Source: Leguminivora glycinivorella (taxonomy: Eukaryota; Arthropoda; Insecta; Lepidoptera; Tortricidae). Taken from it: a stretch of 64,000 nucleotides of DNA. The position numbers and the translations under genes were made by a program. The DNA lies in contig NC_062978.1 in assembly GCF_023078275.1 (NCBI RefSeq), forward strand, positions 5,532,585-5,596,584, given 5' to 3'. Positions 40,680 to 50,830 of the stretch are shown piece after piece; within the stretch, counting starts at the first letter, position 1; each line of letters begins with the position of its first letter. The notes under the pieces were generated by a model that searched no databases, was not told where the DNA came from, and was given only the letters and a program-made list of their open reading frames with translations.

Positions 40680-41810
40680 ATGAACGTTGTTCACCAGAAT
40701 ATTCAGGGTTTTTCCAGCAAAGAATTAGAAGTAGGATTATTTTTAGATAGTAATAATGTTGAAGTTATGTGTATTACTGAACATTGGTTGAAACAAGAAC
40801 AGTTGATATTTGATTATGTTAATTTTAAATTAGCTAGTTTTTTTGCCAGAAAATCTGCTGCTCATGGTGGCTCCCTTATTATTGTTAAAAATTGTATGAA
40901 GTGTAAAGAGCGCAAAGATGTTGTAAAATATTCCATAGAAAGAACTATAGAAATTTCATGTGTTGAATTAGACAGATATATTATTGTATGTGTTTATAGA
41001 CCACCATCAGCTGACTTCAGCATATTTGAATCTACAATGGAAAATGTTCTGAATTTAGTATGCAAGGGCCAAAAACATGTTATTGTATGTGGAGATTTTA
41101 ATGTTAACTTGCTCGAGTCATCTAGTAATACTGTTAAAATGTTCTGTTTGTTTAAATCATTTAATTTATTTAATTTATTTCTTGAACCTACCCGGGTAGG
41201 TGTGACTAGTGCAACATGCCTAGATAATATTTTTTGTAACTGTGAATGTATAGATAAGAAATTATTTAACTGTTTTCATTCCGATCACAGCGGCCAAAGG
41301 GCAGCTTTCTTAAACGTTATTCATGATACTCCACAAACAATAACATATAGACCCATTACTGGATCTCGCTTGGAATCATTCAAAAATGAAATTCTACATA
41401 GTTTGTCTATAATACCATTTTCGCATTATGACTGTAATCATTTGTATCAAGATGTTTTCAATGTAATTCTTAATCAATTTAATAACAATTTCAAAGTGAA
41501 ATCTATTAGTGGGTCAAAAGTTAAAACAAAGTTTAGTGAATGGGCTACTGTAGGTATTCACAAAAGTAGAAAAAGACTTTATGAACTTTATGGTGAGAGA
41601 GAGCTGAACAAGAATTCAGAATTCCTGGACTATGTAAGAAACTACTCAAGAATCTTCAAGAAAGTGTGTTTAACTGCCAAGAAAAACTTTATTAGTTCTA
41701 AATTGAAAGTGTCGGACAACAAAGTGAAAACAACTTGGAGTATTATAAATAAAGAAGCTGGTAAATGTAAATCACGCGATTGTCATGCAAGTCAACATTG
41801 TATCAGATAA
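40680..41810 (+). CDS. LINE ORF2 N-terminal part: APE-type endonuclease
   Basis: A 376-residue open segment that would nick target DNA to prime reverse transcription. Visible endonuclease blocks: NIQG at 7-10, ITEHW with E34, YRPPS at 106-110, GDFN at 138-141, TCLDNIF around D182-N183, and SDHSG at 201-205, in the order expected for an APE/exonuclease-phosphatase fold. Residues 210-365 form the linker before the reverse transcriptase, ending TTWSIINKEAGK. The frame then runs out of register: the last residues (SRDCHASQHCIR) are not family-like, and the polymerase continues in the next frame from about 41785. The ATG at 40680 follows ORF1 by 30 bp. All expected catalytic motifs are present in this segment, but the whole ORF2 is broken. 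Confidence 0.9.
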   Translation: MNVVHQNIQGFSSKELEVGLFLDSNNVEVMCITEHWLKQEQLIFDYVNFKLASFFARKSAAHGGSLIIVKNCMKCKERKDVVKYSIERTIEISCVELDRYIIVCVYRPPSADFSIFESTMENVLNLVCKGQKHVIVCGDFNVNLLESSSNTVKMFCLFKSFNLFNLFLEPTRVGVTSATCLDNIFCNCECIDKKLFNCFHSDHSGQRAAFLNVIHDTPQTITYRPITGSRLESFKNEILHSLSIIPFSHYDCNHLYQDVFNVILNQFNNNFKVKSISGSKVKTKFSEWATVGIHKSRKRLYELYGERELNKNSEFLDYVRNYSRIFKKVCLTAKKNFISSKLKVSDNKVKTTWSIINKEAGKCKSRDCHASQHCIR

Positions 41811-43440
41811 TCAACAAATAGTGTCGAACAGCGATGTTGCCTCGGCATTCGAAGATTATTTCTCAAATATAGCCGTTAACACCACAAAATGTTTACATTC
41901 TTCTGCGGCTCAAGCCCATTCATTACTTTGTGCTAATGTTAAGAAATGTAATAATTCATTTGAATTTAGTCAAGTAGACTCTGTAAATATTGTTAAAACA
42001 TTCAAGTCACTCAATTTAAAGAAAACGGAAGACTTATGGGGAACATCAGTTAAAGTAATTAGTCATGTCATAGATATAATAGCACCTTACTTGGCCGTAA
42101 TATATAATATTTCAATTTCACAAGGCACCTTTCCAGATCTTATGAAATGTAGCAAAGTCATACCGCTTTTTAAATCGGGTGATTCGAGTGATATAACCAA
42201 TTTCCGTCCCATATCAATACTTCCTGTACTAAGTAAAGTCTTTGAGAAGCTAATGTTAAATGATCTACTGGGACACTTCAACAGACATAGATTACTTACA
42301 AGCAAACAGTTCGGTTTCACAAGGGGCCGTTCCACGACCGATGCTGCTTCGGTACTCATTAAACATATATATAATTTTTGGGAAAATTCTTGTGATGCAA
42401 TTGGCATATTTTGTGATCTTTCAAAAGCCTTTGATTGTGTGGATCATGGAACGCTCATTTTGAAATTAGAACACTATGGTTTGTCTATAAATGCCCTAAA
42501 CTTTATGTCTTCTTACCTTAGCAATAGAACACAAACAGTAGTTGTTAACAAAACTCGCTCTAGCGGGACTGTAGTCCAATTAGGAGTGCCACAAGGCTCA
42601 ATTTTAGGTCCATTCCTGTTTTTGGTTTATATAAATGATTTGCCATGTATAGTGAAAAACTTTTGTGAAATAGTACTTTTTGCTGATGATACATCACTGC
42701 TTTTTAATGTTGACCGAAAATCTACGGATTACAATGTAATTAATAGCACGTTAGCTGATGTACTGCAGTGGTTTACTGTCAACAATTTACTTCTTAATTC
42801 TAAGAAAACCAAATGTATTCGATTTTCTCTGCCGAATGTTAAACCAATCGATACAAAAATACTTTTGAATGATGAATGCTTAGAGATGGTAGATACAACA
42901 CTGTTTCTTGGTTTAACATTGGACAAAAATCTACAATGGAGTCCTCATATAAAGAAACTAGCAAGCAAATTAAGTTCAGCCGCATACGCCGTTAGGAGAA
43001 TCAGGCAACTGACTAATGTTGAGACAGCTCGCCTAGTGTATCATAGTTATTTTCACAGTGTAATGTCATACGGTATTCTGGTTTGGGGCAAAGCAGCTGA
43101 CATACAGACTATCTTTGTATTACAAAAGAGAGCCATTCGTTCTATTTACAACTTAGGAACACGTGAATCAGTAAGAGAACTCTTCAAAGAAATTAATATC
43201 TTAACTGTAGCTTCCCAATACATTTATGATAGTATAATTTATGTTGTTAAGAATTTAGACTGTTTCACTAAGAATTCTGATATCCATAATTATAACACTA
43301 GAAACAAAAATAAGCTTGCCATAAAGAAGTTTCGTGTCCGTAAAGTACAGAAGTCATTTGTTGGGCAATGCATTCATTTTTATAATAAGTTACCTGACAC
43401 TGCTTTGAGATTACCCTCCCAGCTCTTAAGAACTACTTAA
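41785..43440 (+). CDS. LINE ORF2 C-terminal part: reverse transcriptase
   Basis: A 551-residue open segment, one frame off the endonuclease part. Its listed start codon is incidental because it is the continuation of ORF2. Reverse transcriptase blocks in order: KVIPLFKSG (124-132), FRPISILPVLSKVFEK (140-155), QFGF (175-178), DLSKAFDCVDH with D211 (211-221), GVPQGSILGP (267-276) and FADDTSLL with the two aspartates at 301-302, then the thumb region (GLTLDKNLQW, YHSYFHSVMSYGILVWG). A second 1-bp slip near 43420-43428 ends the frame early at 43440. In the next frame the normal tail continues (LKNYLKKSLMLKAYY, HAWPEPETTKNE) to a stop at 43533-43535. Two frameshifts with few other lesions suggest a fairly recent copy or sequencing indels in A/T runs. 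Confidence 0.93.
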   Translation: MQVNIVSDNQQIVSNSDVASAFEDYFSNIAVNTTKCLHSSAAQAHSLLCANVKKCNNSFEFSQVDSVNIVKTFKSLNLKKTEDLWGTSVKVISHVIDIIAPYLAVIYNISISQGTFPDLMKCSKVIPLFKSGDSSDITNFRPISILPVLSKVFEKLMLNDLLGHFNRHRLLTSKQFGFTRGRSTTDAASVLIKHIYNFWENSCDAIGIFCDLSKAFDCVDHGTLILKLEHYGLSINALNFMSSYLSNRTQTVVVNKTRSSGTVVQLGVPQGSILGPFLFLVYINDLPCIVKNFCEIVLFADDTSLLFNVDRKSTDYNVINSTLADVLQWFTVNNLLLNSKKTKCIRFSLPNVKPIDTKILLNDECLEMVDTTLFLGLTLDKNLQWSPHIKKLASKLSSAAYAVRRIRQLTNVETARLVYHSYFHSVMSYGILVWGKAADIQTIFVLQKRAIRSIYNLGTRESVRELFKEINILTVASQYIYDSIIYVVKNLDCFTKNSDIHNYNTRNKNKLAIKKFRVRKVQKSFVGQCIHFYNKLPDTALRLPSQLLRTT

Positions 43441-43535
43441 AAAAATCATTGATGTTAAAGGCTTATTACAGAGTCGAGGACTATTTGACAGACAAACATG
43501 CATGGCCCGAACCAGAAACTACAAAAAACGAATAG

Positions 43536-44032
43536 CAATTAAAATAATTGTATTATGTATAGAGGACACAGTTCAGATAAGAAAGCACATCAAATATTTT
43601 ATATTTTATGTTGTGTAGGTAAATTACATATTTAATGATATTGAGATTCATATTATCTTTTTCTTCTATGACAATTTGATATGTTTTCTCTGAAGAAGAA
43701 CGACGTATTATTAAGCAATAATATAATTTATTGAAATTGATTTCCATAGAGTACCTAGTCTGTTCATATTCTTTGATGAATACTTTTGCATGTTAAATTG
43801 TATGTTGTTATTTAATGCATGTTAATTATAAGATGTAATGTTTTGAAAAGAAGTTGCCCGCCGAGTTTCTTGCCGGTCCCATAGTGGATACCCCCCTCCC
43901 AACTGAGGGGGGACTGAAATCTTCTCGAGGCTGAGGCGTAGGGTTAGAGCCGGCGTAGCTTTATTTGACGTTCATATGCGCATTGTAATATGCCTACTTG
44001 AAAAATAAATATTTCATTTTCATTTTCATTTT
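43536..44032 (+). other. LINE 3' UTR and repeat tail
   Basis: GC-richer block 43855-43975 with a CCCCCTCCCAACTGAGGGGGG hairpin at about 43891-43912, AATAAATATTT near the end, and an (ATTTTC)n tail at 44010-44032. The hairpin and terminal short repeats are typical of LINE ends recognised by their reverse transcriptase. Confidence 0.8.
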
Positions 44033-44111
44033 CACACACACAGACAGACTGACAGATGAGTAGAAATTAAAAAATCACATCATCGTAAGATCGTCCCAAT
44101 TATTTACATAC
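44033..44111. other. Spacer, continuation of the split repeat
   Basis: CACACACAGACAGACTGACA resumes the microsatellite-like part of the repeat interrupted at 40249. Confidence 0.5.
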
Positions 44112-44490
44112 CGGGTGAACGGGTGATATAAAAAGGTCCAACCATATTTTACATAGACTTTTAAGGTCATATTGAACAACTTTTTAGTAAGGGACCAATG
44201 CTGAGATCGGGAAAAAATTGGCTGTTTTATAGACATGAGCCGCATTGTGTCAGTCGCAGTCAGGATGTATGTAACAGCCAAGTTTTTTGACCTGATCACC
44301 CTTAGCGACGAGGCCAATAAATGGCTGATTGGACTTAATTTTAACCTATGAATGTTTCTGTTCTTTGCCATACCTACGACAAAAAAAAATTTTTTTAGCG
44401 ATTTCAGCATTGGTGCCATAATAAAAGTTGTTCATTATGACCTCAAAAGTCTCTATGAAAAATATGACTGGTCCTTTTCATTTCACTTGT
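44112..44490. mobile_element. MITE 'ACAGGGTGAAATAAAAAG', copy 4
   Basis: GGGTGATATAAAAAGGTCCA at the left end and CTGGTCCTTTTCATTTCAC at the right. The inner arms have TTTTAAGGTCATATTGAACA / TGTTCATTATGACCTCAAAAG around a unique centre. The longest uninterrupted copy in the window. Confidence 0.8.
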
Positions 44491-44719
44491 TCAAATTTCA
44501 TGTTGATTTGAACGACGATTTTTTGCCGGGCTGTACTCAATTTACTGCGTGTATGTAATTAAATGGAATGTCGGGCGCGTGTAGGGGTTAAGTAGTGAAT
44601 AACAGTGATTGTTTTGGCGCCCACCCAGTTGGAATCGGCTCTGCTGACACGCAATAGAAACGCTGTATTGCATTTATTGCTTTCGGTCTCAAATCATGTT
44701 GCTAAAATTTTGTTTTTAT
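44491..44719. other. Non-coding spacer
   Basis: Nothing recognised. Confidence 0.4.
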
Positions 44720-45005
44720 GTGGTCGCATTTTTAACCCCCGACGCAAAAACGACGGCGTGTTATAAGTTTGACGTATGTCGTCTGTGACCTTGTCTGCCT
44801 GTCTGTCTCTGTGTGTGTGTCTGTCTGTGGCATTATAGCTCCCGAACAGATGAACCGAGTTAAATTTAGTTTTTTGTTCGTTTAAAAGCTGAATTAGTCG
44901 GGAGTGTTCTTAGCCATGAAAAAATCGGTCCACTATGTTGGTTTTTTTTTCAAAACTTAAATTTTGTGGTTAGGTTATTATGTGGTCGCAATTGGGTAAT
45001 ATAGT
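44720..45005 (-). mobile_element. GACATAGTGGACCGATTTTC repeat, copy 3
   Basis: Longest copy, reverse orientation: CCCCCGACGCAAAAACGACG, a GTCTGTCT/GTGT microsatellite at 44790-44830, CATTATAGCTCCCGAACAGA, GTCGGGAGTGTTCTTAGCCA and ATCGGTCCACTATGTTGG. Confidence 0.7.
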
Positions 45006-46099
45006 TTTGAGCGGGTGAAACAGATAGGCCGTTCAGAAGCCGTCCAAATCGTCCGGCTCAAAATTGTCCGGGCGCCGGGTGCCCTCGGAATTGACAATTT
45101 TACGGGCGGTTTATTTCCGGACACCGAACTTCCTTGGCCAGTCCTCATCCTCTTACCCTCCCCTTTCATTGTTGACGGTATCCATTCATCACTTACAAAT
45201 ATTGACTCTGTTTTAAATCAAGTGTGTAATTAAAATATATCGTAATATTAAGTTACTGAGTTTTTGGCCATATGATATACGTTAGGTACCTACTCTAAGT
45301 AACTATGACGGAAAGTTACATTCATCCTATGGAGAAGTGAACAGTGCTTCCAAACGGTTATTAATAGAACCAAAAATAACACACAGAGGCTCAGGAGTGA
45401 GTAAAACCTACGGTAGATTTGAATAAGAGCTGTTCTGTGTACCATTTGTTCCATAATTGATACCTACTACACCACTCCGAGCTACTTACATAAAATTTAC
45501 ATTGTATGTAAGTGTCTTAAGCGAAAGCTTCCCAGTTAAAAGCTCTACAAATGCACTGAAAGCTCTTTCGCGCACTAATCCCAAACCTTTTAGCTGCAAT
45601 CAAAAGCCCCGAGAGCGGGACGACACCGACGTGATGCTTGTGGAGGCGCCTAGGAATTTAATTTACATTTTTAATTAAGTTAAATTTTGTTCAGAGCTTT
45701 CACGGAATAGGAGTTTTCTTGATTAGAGTTCAGCGGCTGAAGTTTGAGATTGATTAGTGGGGCTTTAATTGCTGCCGGTGAATAATGAATACGATCAGTG
45801 TGGAGTCAGAAGGGACTGTTTAACAGATTACGACGTTAATGGATCAAATTGTTCAGCTTCACTTTGCACGTGTATGTTATTAGCTGTATTAAATTAGCAC
45901 CTACACTTATTGCCTATGTAGTGTTAAGAATTTCACCAACGCCTTTCTTCCCGTAGAAGTCAGTAATCAGTATGTTTATTGCTTTCATACAAGTGGTGGT
46001 ACATTATATTTGGTCACCTATGAAACCCTTTAGTACACTGCAATTTTAACTCAAATCTAACTACTATGTAGTCGAGACCGAGACTATGTCGACTGTAGG
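45006..46099. other. Unique non-coding stretch
   Basis: No gene supported. 45020-45240 is locally GC-rich (GTCCGGGCGCCGGGTGCCC) without a second copy, and 45590-45800 has TTTAATTTACATTTTTAATTAAG-type AT words. Possible host regulatory DNA, no specific site. Confidence 0.35.
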
Positions 46100-46257
46100 A
46101 TATCGTCACTACTTTAAAAAAAACTTGTATCTTCGTCTGTCAATGAAAAGAAAATTGTAGTAAGTATGTATGGAATGCATATATGTAGATTTACTGCGTT
46201 TTAACTTTGAGGAGCAGCGTGAGATACGAGATTTTTTTCACAGTAGTGACGATATTA
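46100..46257. mobile_element. MITE 'ATATCGTCACTACTTT', copy 1
   Basis: GATATCGTCACTACTTTAAA and CAGTAGTGACGATATT are inverted ends. Inner pair AACTTGTATCTTCGT / GTGAGATACGAGATT. Copy 2 at 60702-60853 is nearly identical. Confidence 0.9.
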
Positions 46258-46900
46258 ATTAACGAATTTCACGAATACGAATGGTCGACATTCAAAAATC
46301 GGCTCCCAGAAGCTAAAATTGTGGCGTAGGCGAGAGGCCGGCAACTTGTCACTACAATGTCACAGTTTCGTTTTCTTTCAACCTCTATTTGCTAAGAGTG
46401 GTTTCATGTTCTCTGCCTACCCCTTAATGGGATACAGGCATGATTGTATATATGTATGTAGCAGTACCAAATATAATTTTTATTTTCCGGCTTAGCGACA
46501 ACGGGGTTTAAAAAAGGCATGTCCATAGTTTCCTCGCGCAGCGTAGCCAGTTGGTGAGCGGTCGGGGTGAATTTTAACGTAATGCTATTTAATTGATGGC
46601 GTTGATAACGCAATCATAATGGAGATACGGATAGTCGGCCCCACCTCAATAATACCCAAATGGGTTTCCGCCGCGTACTTATCCCAAATTACTGGAAGTG
46701 CCTGTAATGGCCTCTTCTCTCCGCTGCCCGCTGGGACGGCAGGACGTTACATCGATAATGCTTTCTGTACACGAGATCAAGGCCATCAAAATTTACTAAA
46801 CTACCTATTCACGGACGTTACGCTATTATAGCCAGTTAGTTCACTTTACATCAGTAAAAATATTATATGTACAGCGAAGTAACTAAAATACTTAGGTATA
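46258..46900. other. Unique non-coding stretch
   Basis: No gene supported. The part from about 46500 to 46820 has mixed composition and no repeat ends. Confidence 0.4.
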
Positions 46901-47050
46901 TCCATACTAATATTATAAATGGGAAAGGGTGTGTCTGTTTGTTTGTCCGTCTTTCACGGCGAAACGGAGGGACGAATTGTCGTGATTCTTTTAGTAGAGA
47001 TAGTTGAAAGGTTCGAATTTATAGCGAGCGAAGCCGTGGGCAAAAGCTAG
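46901..47050 (+). mobile_element. Lep1-like non-autonomous Helitron, copy 4
   Basis: TCCATACTAATATTATAAAT to GCGAGCGAAGCCGTGGGCAA + AAGCTAG. TC start and CTAG end as expected for Helitrons; short internal deletion. Confidence 0.85.
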
Positions 47051-48725
47051 TCTGGTTATAAAATCGTCTCTCAAAATATCCCATACAGAAACCGAAATAC
47101 CCTAATGGTGCCTTGTAAATCTGGTAGGGCACAAAAGAGCTTTACTGAGGTAAAAGCGAATAAATAAGAGACTTGTGCCAAGCACTTTCTTAGAGTCGAG
47201 TCGAGAGCCAGTGACGTACGATTTGACGTAGAATATTTTATCCGGGCCCGCGACGTCGCCATCCATTCCACTTATCCCGGCTCTCTGTTGAATTTTTGAC
47301 ACGTCGACCGAGGATGCCCTTTTCTGTGGCTGGTTTAGTGTGACAGCGCCCTTTAAATTTGTATTATACGGGCGTGAAGCGAGCGACAATTACTCCTTTG
47401 TCGGCGTCGCCGAGTCGCGGACGGATTATTGCAGGGCCCCGCGCTCTGACTGATTGTTCCTCAACGGCGATGACATCACGTAAGTATTGTGTGGATACGC
47501 TCTTTGACTGCTTTTATGACCGCACAATGGGAGTTAAGTATCTTCAGCGCCGCTCTTTTTACTGTCATCAATTTTGGATTACACAGAGCCCGTGCGGTCC
47601 TGGACTTATTCTTTTGTGTGCGATTAAATTTGTATTCCGAAATGAGATGAACCGTGGAGTGGATCACGGAGCCCATTACCGTGATCCGCGGAAGGGGCGC
47701 AGATGGCCGCCCCCACCCGCCAATCGGACCGAATCCGGCGCACAGCAATCCATATTAGATTTGCCCGCTCTCTCATATCCATTCTGAGATGTTCATATTT
47801 TATTGGGGCCAATAAAACGGATTCATGAATATGAGAAATGCATAACGAATACCGTATTTATGGTTGGAGGCGCTCGCTCGCGGATATGTCGCGGGTAATT
47901 TGATAGCCGCCTTTGTAACAGGTGCTGATGGGAATTTAGATGCGGTTATAAAACTTTTTTCATTCACCCGATTCGTTTAAGTGTGATAGCGGAGGCGTTG
48001 GCTTTTATTGACCATGTAACCGCATTTATTACGGATTTACGATATTGTAATATTTCATAAAATGAGAGCACTCCTGACTTATACTTTTATTTATAGATAT
48101 CTAAAAAATGGAACACAAAATGAGTGGTTACTTGACTATGATTTAAAAACTGTATTTACTATTCGGCGGATTAAGCTAAGAGTTATTAATGTCTAAAGTT
48201 TCAATTTCCAGCTTTGTATGTACGTCTAAACCTTCACGAAGAAATACCGTCTGAATGTGCGTTTGTTATCCCTCTTACTTTGAGAATAAACTCTCTGTCC
48301 TGCACACAGGATAGAAAATTATAAAGGGGCGGCTGATGTTCACGAAACTTTAGAAAAGGAGTCGTATTGTGCGGCGAATATAGTAGATTTTTAGAGAAAA
48401 CTTGTAGAGCTTGGTTGGTGCCGTTTGACAGCAGTTTGTCGGAGTAATAAGGTCTCGCGCGGAGTGGACGTAAGGAGAGAATATCGTTTATTCTAATGAG
48501 GTTGCAGTGAGACGCGTGCGCCGTCCGCTCTTAGCGATCCCCACATGTATTGCTTCTCGGCGAAAATTCTTTGTGTATAAAATGCGAGCTTCCGTCTCAA
48601 AGAAGCTAGTCGCACAAATTGTTTAAAACTAAGCATCTAGTAAAAAGGTCGGTTCTAGTTACCGGATTAAATATAACTGACTGAGTTTCTCTCTTTTATC
48701 TCCATCATGAAACATTTATGTTTTG
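47051..48725. other. Unique, partly GC-rich non-coding stretch upstream of the exon
   Basis: 47200-47830 is the least repeat-like, most mixed-composition segment of this part. It contains a 142-codon open frame (47359-47787) that begins at TTG, has no domain, and overlaps a 90-codon antisense frame, so I do not call it a gene. It could be a conserved intronic or promoter-proximal element of the gene whose exon lies at 48883. Confidence 0.4.
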
Positions 48726-48820
48726 AAGAGTTTTGAATGATTCACGGTTATTTTCATTAGACTTATATATTGACCGGGATATAGACCATGATTACCTTTT
48801 TGATATAAGTCTAATTTGTC
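48726..48820. mobile_element. Foldback repeat 'GAAGAGTTTTGAATGA', copy B
   Basis: AAGAGTTTTGAATGATTCAC then TTAGACTTATATATTGACC and GATATAAGTCTAA. The core reads GACCGGGATATAGACCATG, reversed relative to copy A. It ends about 60 bp upstream of the exon. Confidence 0.7.
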
Positions 48821-48882
48821 TTATGTTATTGTATTTGGTCAGTGTTAAATAAAGGTAAATAAAGGTTGTATTATTGTTCCAG

Positions 48883-48968
48883 GTCTAATATAGTTGTGTG
48901 ATGCAGAAGTGACGGCTTCACCATGATCCGAGACCCCCCGGCCATGCACAAGCCTGACAGTGCTCCCA
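48883..48968 (+). other. Likely host exon with splice signals
   Basis: Acceptor: a T-rich stretch TTGTATTATTGTTCCAG ends at 48882. Donor: CCCA then GTGAGTATT from 48969, near the metazoan consensus. The 86-bp exon starts in 5' UTR, has a three-codon upstream frame at 48901-48912 and the probable start codon at 48923. It is not part of any repeat seen here. Confidence 0.6.
48923..48968 (+). CDS. N-terminal coding exon of an unidentified host gene
   Basis: The ATG in CACCATGA context, a good animal initiation context, opens a frame reading MIRDPPAMHKPDSAP plus one base of the next codon, so the intron is in phase 1. The frame stays open to the donor site, and codon content is clearly GC-richer than the flanks. 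The product is not recognised. Fifteen residues, proline-rich and without a signal-peptide hydrophobic core, are too few to assign a family. The exon structure (UTR start, short N-terminus, long AT-rich introns on both sides) is common in large insect developmental or neuronal genes with alternative first exons, but that is inference. No other exon of this gene is visible in the window. Confidence 0.5.
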
Positions 48969-49200
48969 GTGAGTATTCATGATAAAAAATTATATTTATA
49001 TAATTAACCCCCATTTATATATATACCGAGCCAGATGCAAACTTTGTCAGTGACTACATCACTGAATGCTGGATGGGTACCTAAATAGACGCCCGATATA
49101 TTGCGCTAAACAAAATACATACACAAAACGACAATTTCGTTTTGCTGACGTCAATTCTTCATATTAGGACAAACAGGTCGCGAATAAAACGCGGGAAGGG
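48969..49200 (+). other. Start of the downstream intron
   Basis: Begins GTGAGTATTC. AT-rich, nothing else recognised. Confidence 0.4.
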
Positions 49201-50000
49201 TTGCGCCATAAACCGGCCGGCAGTCCACGCGATATTAAAAAGGGGACGAATGATATTGCAATATCACATTTATGCGAAATGTATGTCGGACACATACAGA
49301 TTGTATTGATAAAAATAAGCGATTTTTTATTGTCCACCCACAAAGTAATCTCGGATTGTAATAGCTCTAGGTTAATGTCTCAATTTCGCTTTATTAGCGA
49401 CTTGTGCAGTTTTCTATCGAATTTACTCGCCGCTCTAAACAAGCAGCGCGCAGTCGCGAGTCCTTATCGTAATCAAATCGTATTTTACGCTGCTCGCTAC
49501 GTGGTGAACCAATATTCTACGATATTGAGCTTGAGAGTGAATTACAGCGTCATAGATAGTGAAAAAGTATTAAGCTTTTGGGAAAGTGAACAATCTTTTG
49601 ATTACTCTTTTATATCGGAGCTTTTGTGAATAATTTTAGCATTTATGCGGTTAGTTGAGTTCACTCGTGGAGGCGTGACATTCGTAATTCACATGGGCAC
49701 GCTGTAGCATAAGCACAAGCAGTGGCGGAAAATTGTTTAGACTAGTCGCAGACGGCGCGGCGGCGGCGACTCGGCGGAAGCGGGCGGAAAGCGCGCGGAG
49801 GCCGGCCGCTCTCCGCGCCGCGCTGGGCGGCCCTGATAAAATTTATGGCCACTTCCCCTTTAAAACAATATTGAGGGCTCAGTTGGGATTTATGTCTCGC
49901 CGCTGCAGCGACTCAATTTATTCTTCAATTTTTCATACAATAACTCACACACGTATTACAAGTGATGGATGAAAAGGACTAACTTTCGGGCTTTAATAAG
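49201..50000. other. Unique non-coding stretch with GC-rich patch
   Basis: A 142-codon open frame (49201-49629, TTG start) has no recognised domain and no visible splice signals, and is probably chance. 49735-49840 is strongly GC-rich (GGCGGCGACTCGGCGG, CGCGGAGGCCGGCCGC), then returns to AT-rich DNA with GGGATTTATGTCTCGCCGCT. No repeat ends, so possibly host regulatory sequence. Confidence 0.4.
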
Positions 50001-50772
50001 AGCTTCCAGATGCGAATCTCCAAATTGGATGAAGTTTATTGCCCACTTATGTCAGGCTTAAGTTTCTCGAGTCTTCGGAGAGAAAATAATTTATAGCGCA
50101 GATTGTCTCTACTTTCTACAAGTTTGACAGCCGTTAAGAAACAATGAAGTGCTTTACTGCCGCTGCAGTAATTCTGAAGGAGAAATGACACCGAGCAACT
50201 CGTTTAAACTGAAATCTTTGGCTGTAGCTGGTAGACAATTGGTGGAAAAGTAGGTCAAATCAAATAAGTGTGCAAGTCACTGTAATTTACTGCTGAAATT
50301 CAGTGGTTACTATACTCAAGATGGGGTCCGGGCCAAGAGGTCCGATACTTCATTTTCTACAATCAGACACTAACATCAAGTAATTAGGTAGTATTGACCA
50401 TCGTAAAAACAAAATGGCGTCCATCGTCGTCTAATTTAGTAATCTAAAGCATCCTAAAATTGCATTACTTGAATAATCTAATTAATCACAGTAAATGATT
50501 AGGTACATTATTAATCACTTGTGATCAATGGTAATCCTGTCAATTAGATATCCCGGAACTTTGGGTTAATAAAAGAAAACACTAACTTTTATATAAATAT
50601 TATTACCTAAGCTTCAATATAGAGCTTAGGTAATAATAATATCGCAATTTAGAAAGCTAGCTGAATCAATTGACTCTGGAGTCATAAAATCCTGGCACGA
50701 GTTATGATTTCACGACTCCAGCCTGCACCAATTTTAGTTTAGTTTGGAATGGTATTTTTATTATTGTGACAT
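50001..50772. other. Non-coding stretch with small palindromes
   Basis: ATATTATTACCTAAGC / GCTTAGGTAATAATA (about 50606-50640) and TGACTCTGGAGTCA (about 50670-50684). No gene. Confidence 0.45.
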
Positions 50773-50830
50773 TTAGGCCCACTTGCAGGGGGTTAACCCT
50801 CCATTTTCGTTGGTGCAAGTGGACCTTAGG
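50773..50830. mobile_element. Short foldback element 'TTAGGCCCACTTGCA'
   Basis: TTAGGCCCACTTGCA is mirrored by TGCAAGTGGACCTTAG, around GGGGGTTAACCCTCC. I recall this hairpin type as a frequent small repeat in Lepidoptera. Confidence 0.7.

Larger units (their letters stand above)
40250..44032 (+). mobile_element. Non-LTR retrotransposon (CR1/Jockey-type), 5'-truncated
   Basis: About 3.8 kb. It contains the tail of ORF1, a complete but frameshifted ORF2 (endonuclease plus reverse transcriptase), a 3' UTR of about 500 bp (CCGCCGAGTTTCTTGCCGG, GAGCCGGCGTAGC, TTTGACGTTCATATGCG) and an ATTTTC-repeat tail. The APE-type endonuclease and single reverse transcriptase, without RNase H or LTRs, place it among APE-class LINEs. 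An esterase-like ORF1 points to the CR1 group. Clade assignment is an inference. Confidence 0.9.

Noticed and set aside
47359..47787. 142-codon open frame in a GC-richer island
   Set aside because: TTG start, no domain, and an overlapping antisense frame of 90 codons. Higher GC lowers stop frequency, so length alone is weak evidence.
49201..49629. 142-codon open frame near the candidate exon
   Set aside because: It starts at TTG, has no recognisable domain, and no splice signals or related sequence that I can see. A frame this long is possible by chance in 64 kb read in six frames.
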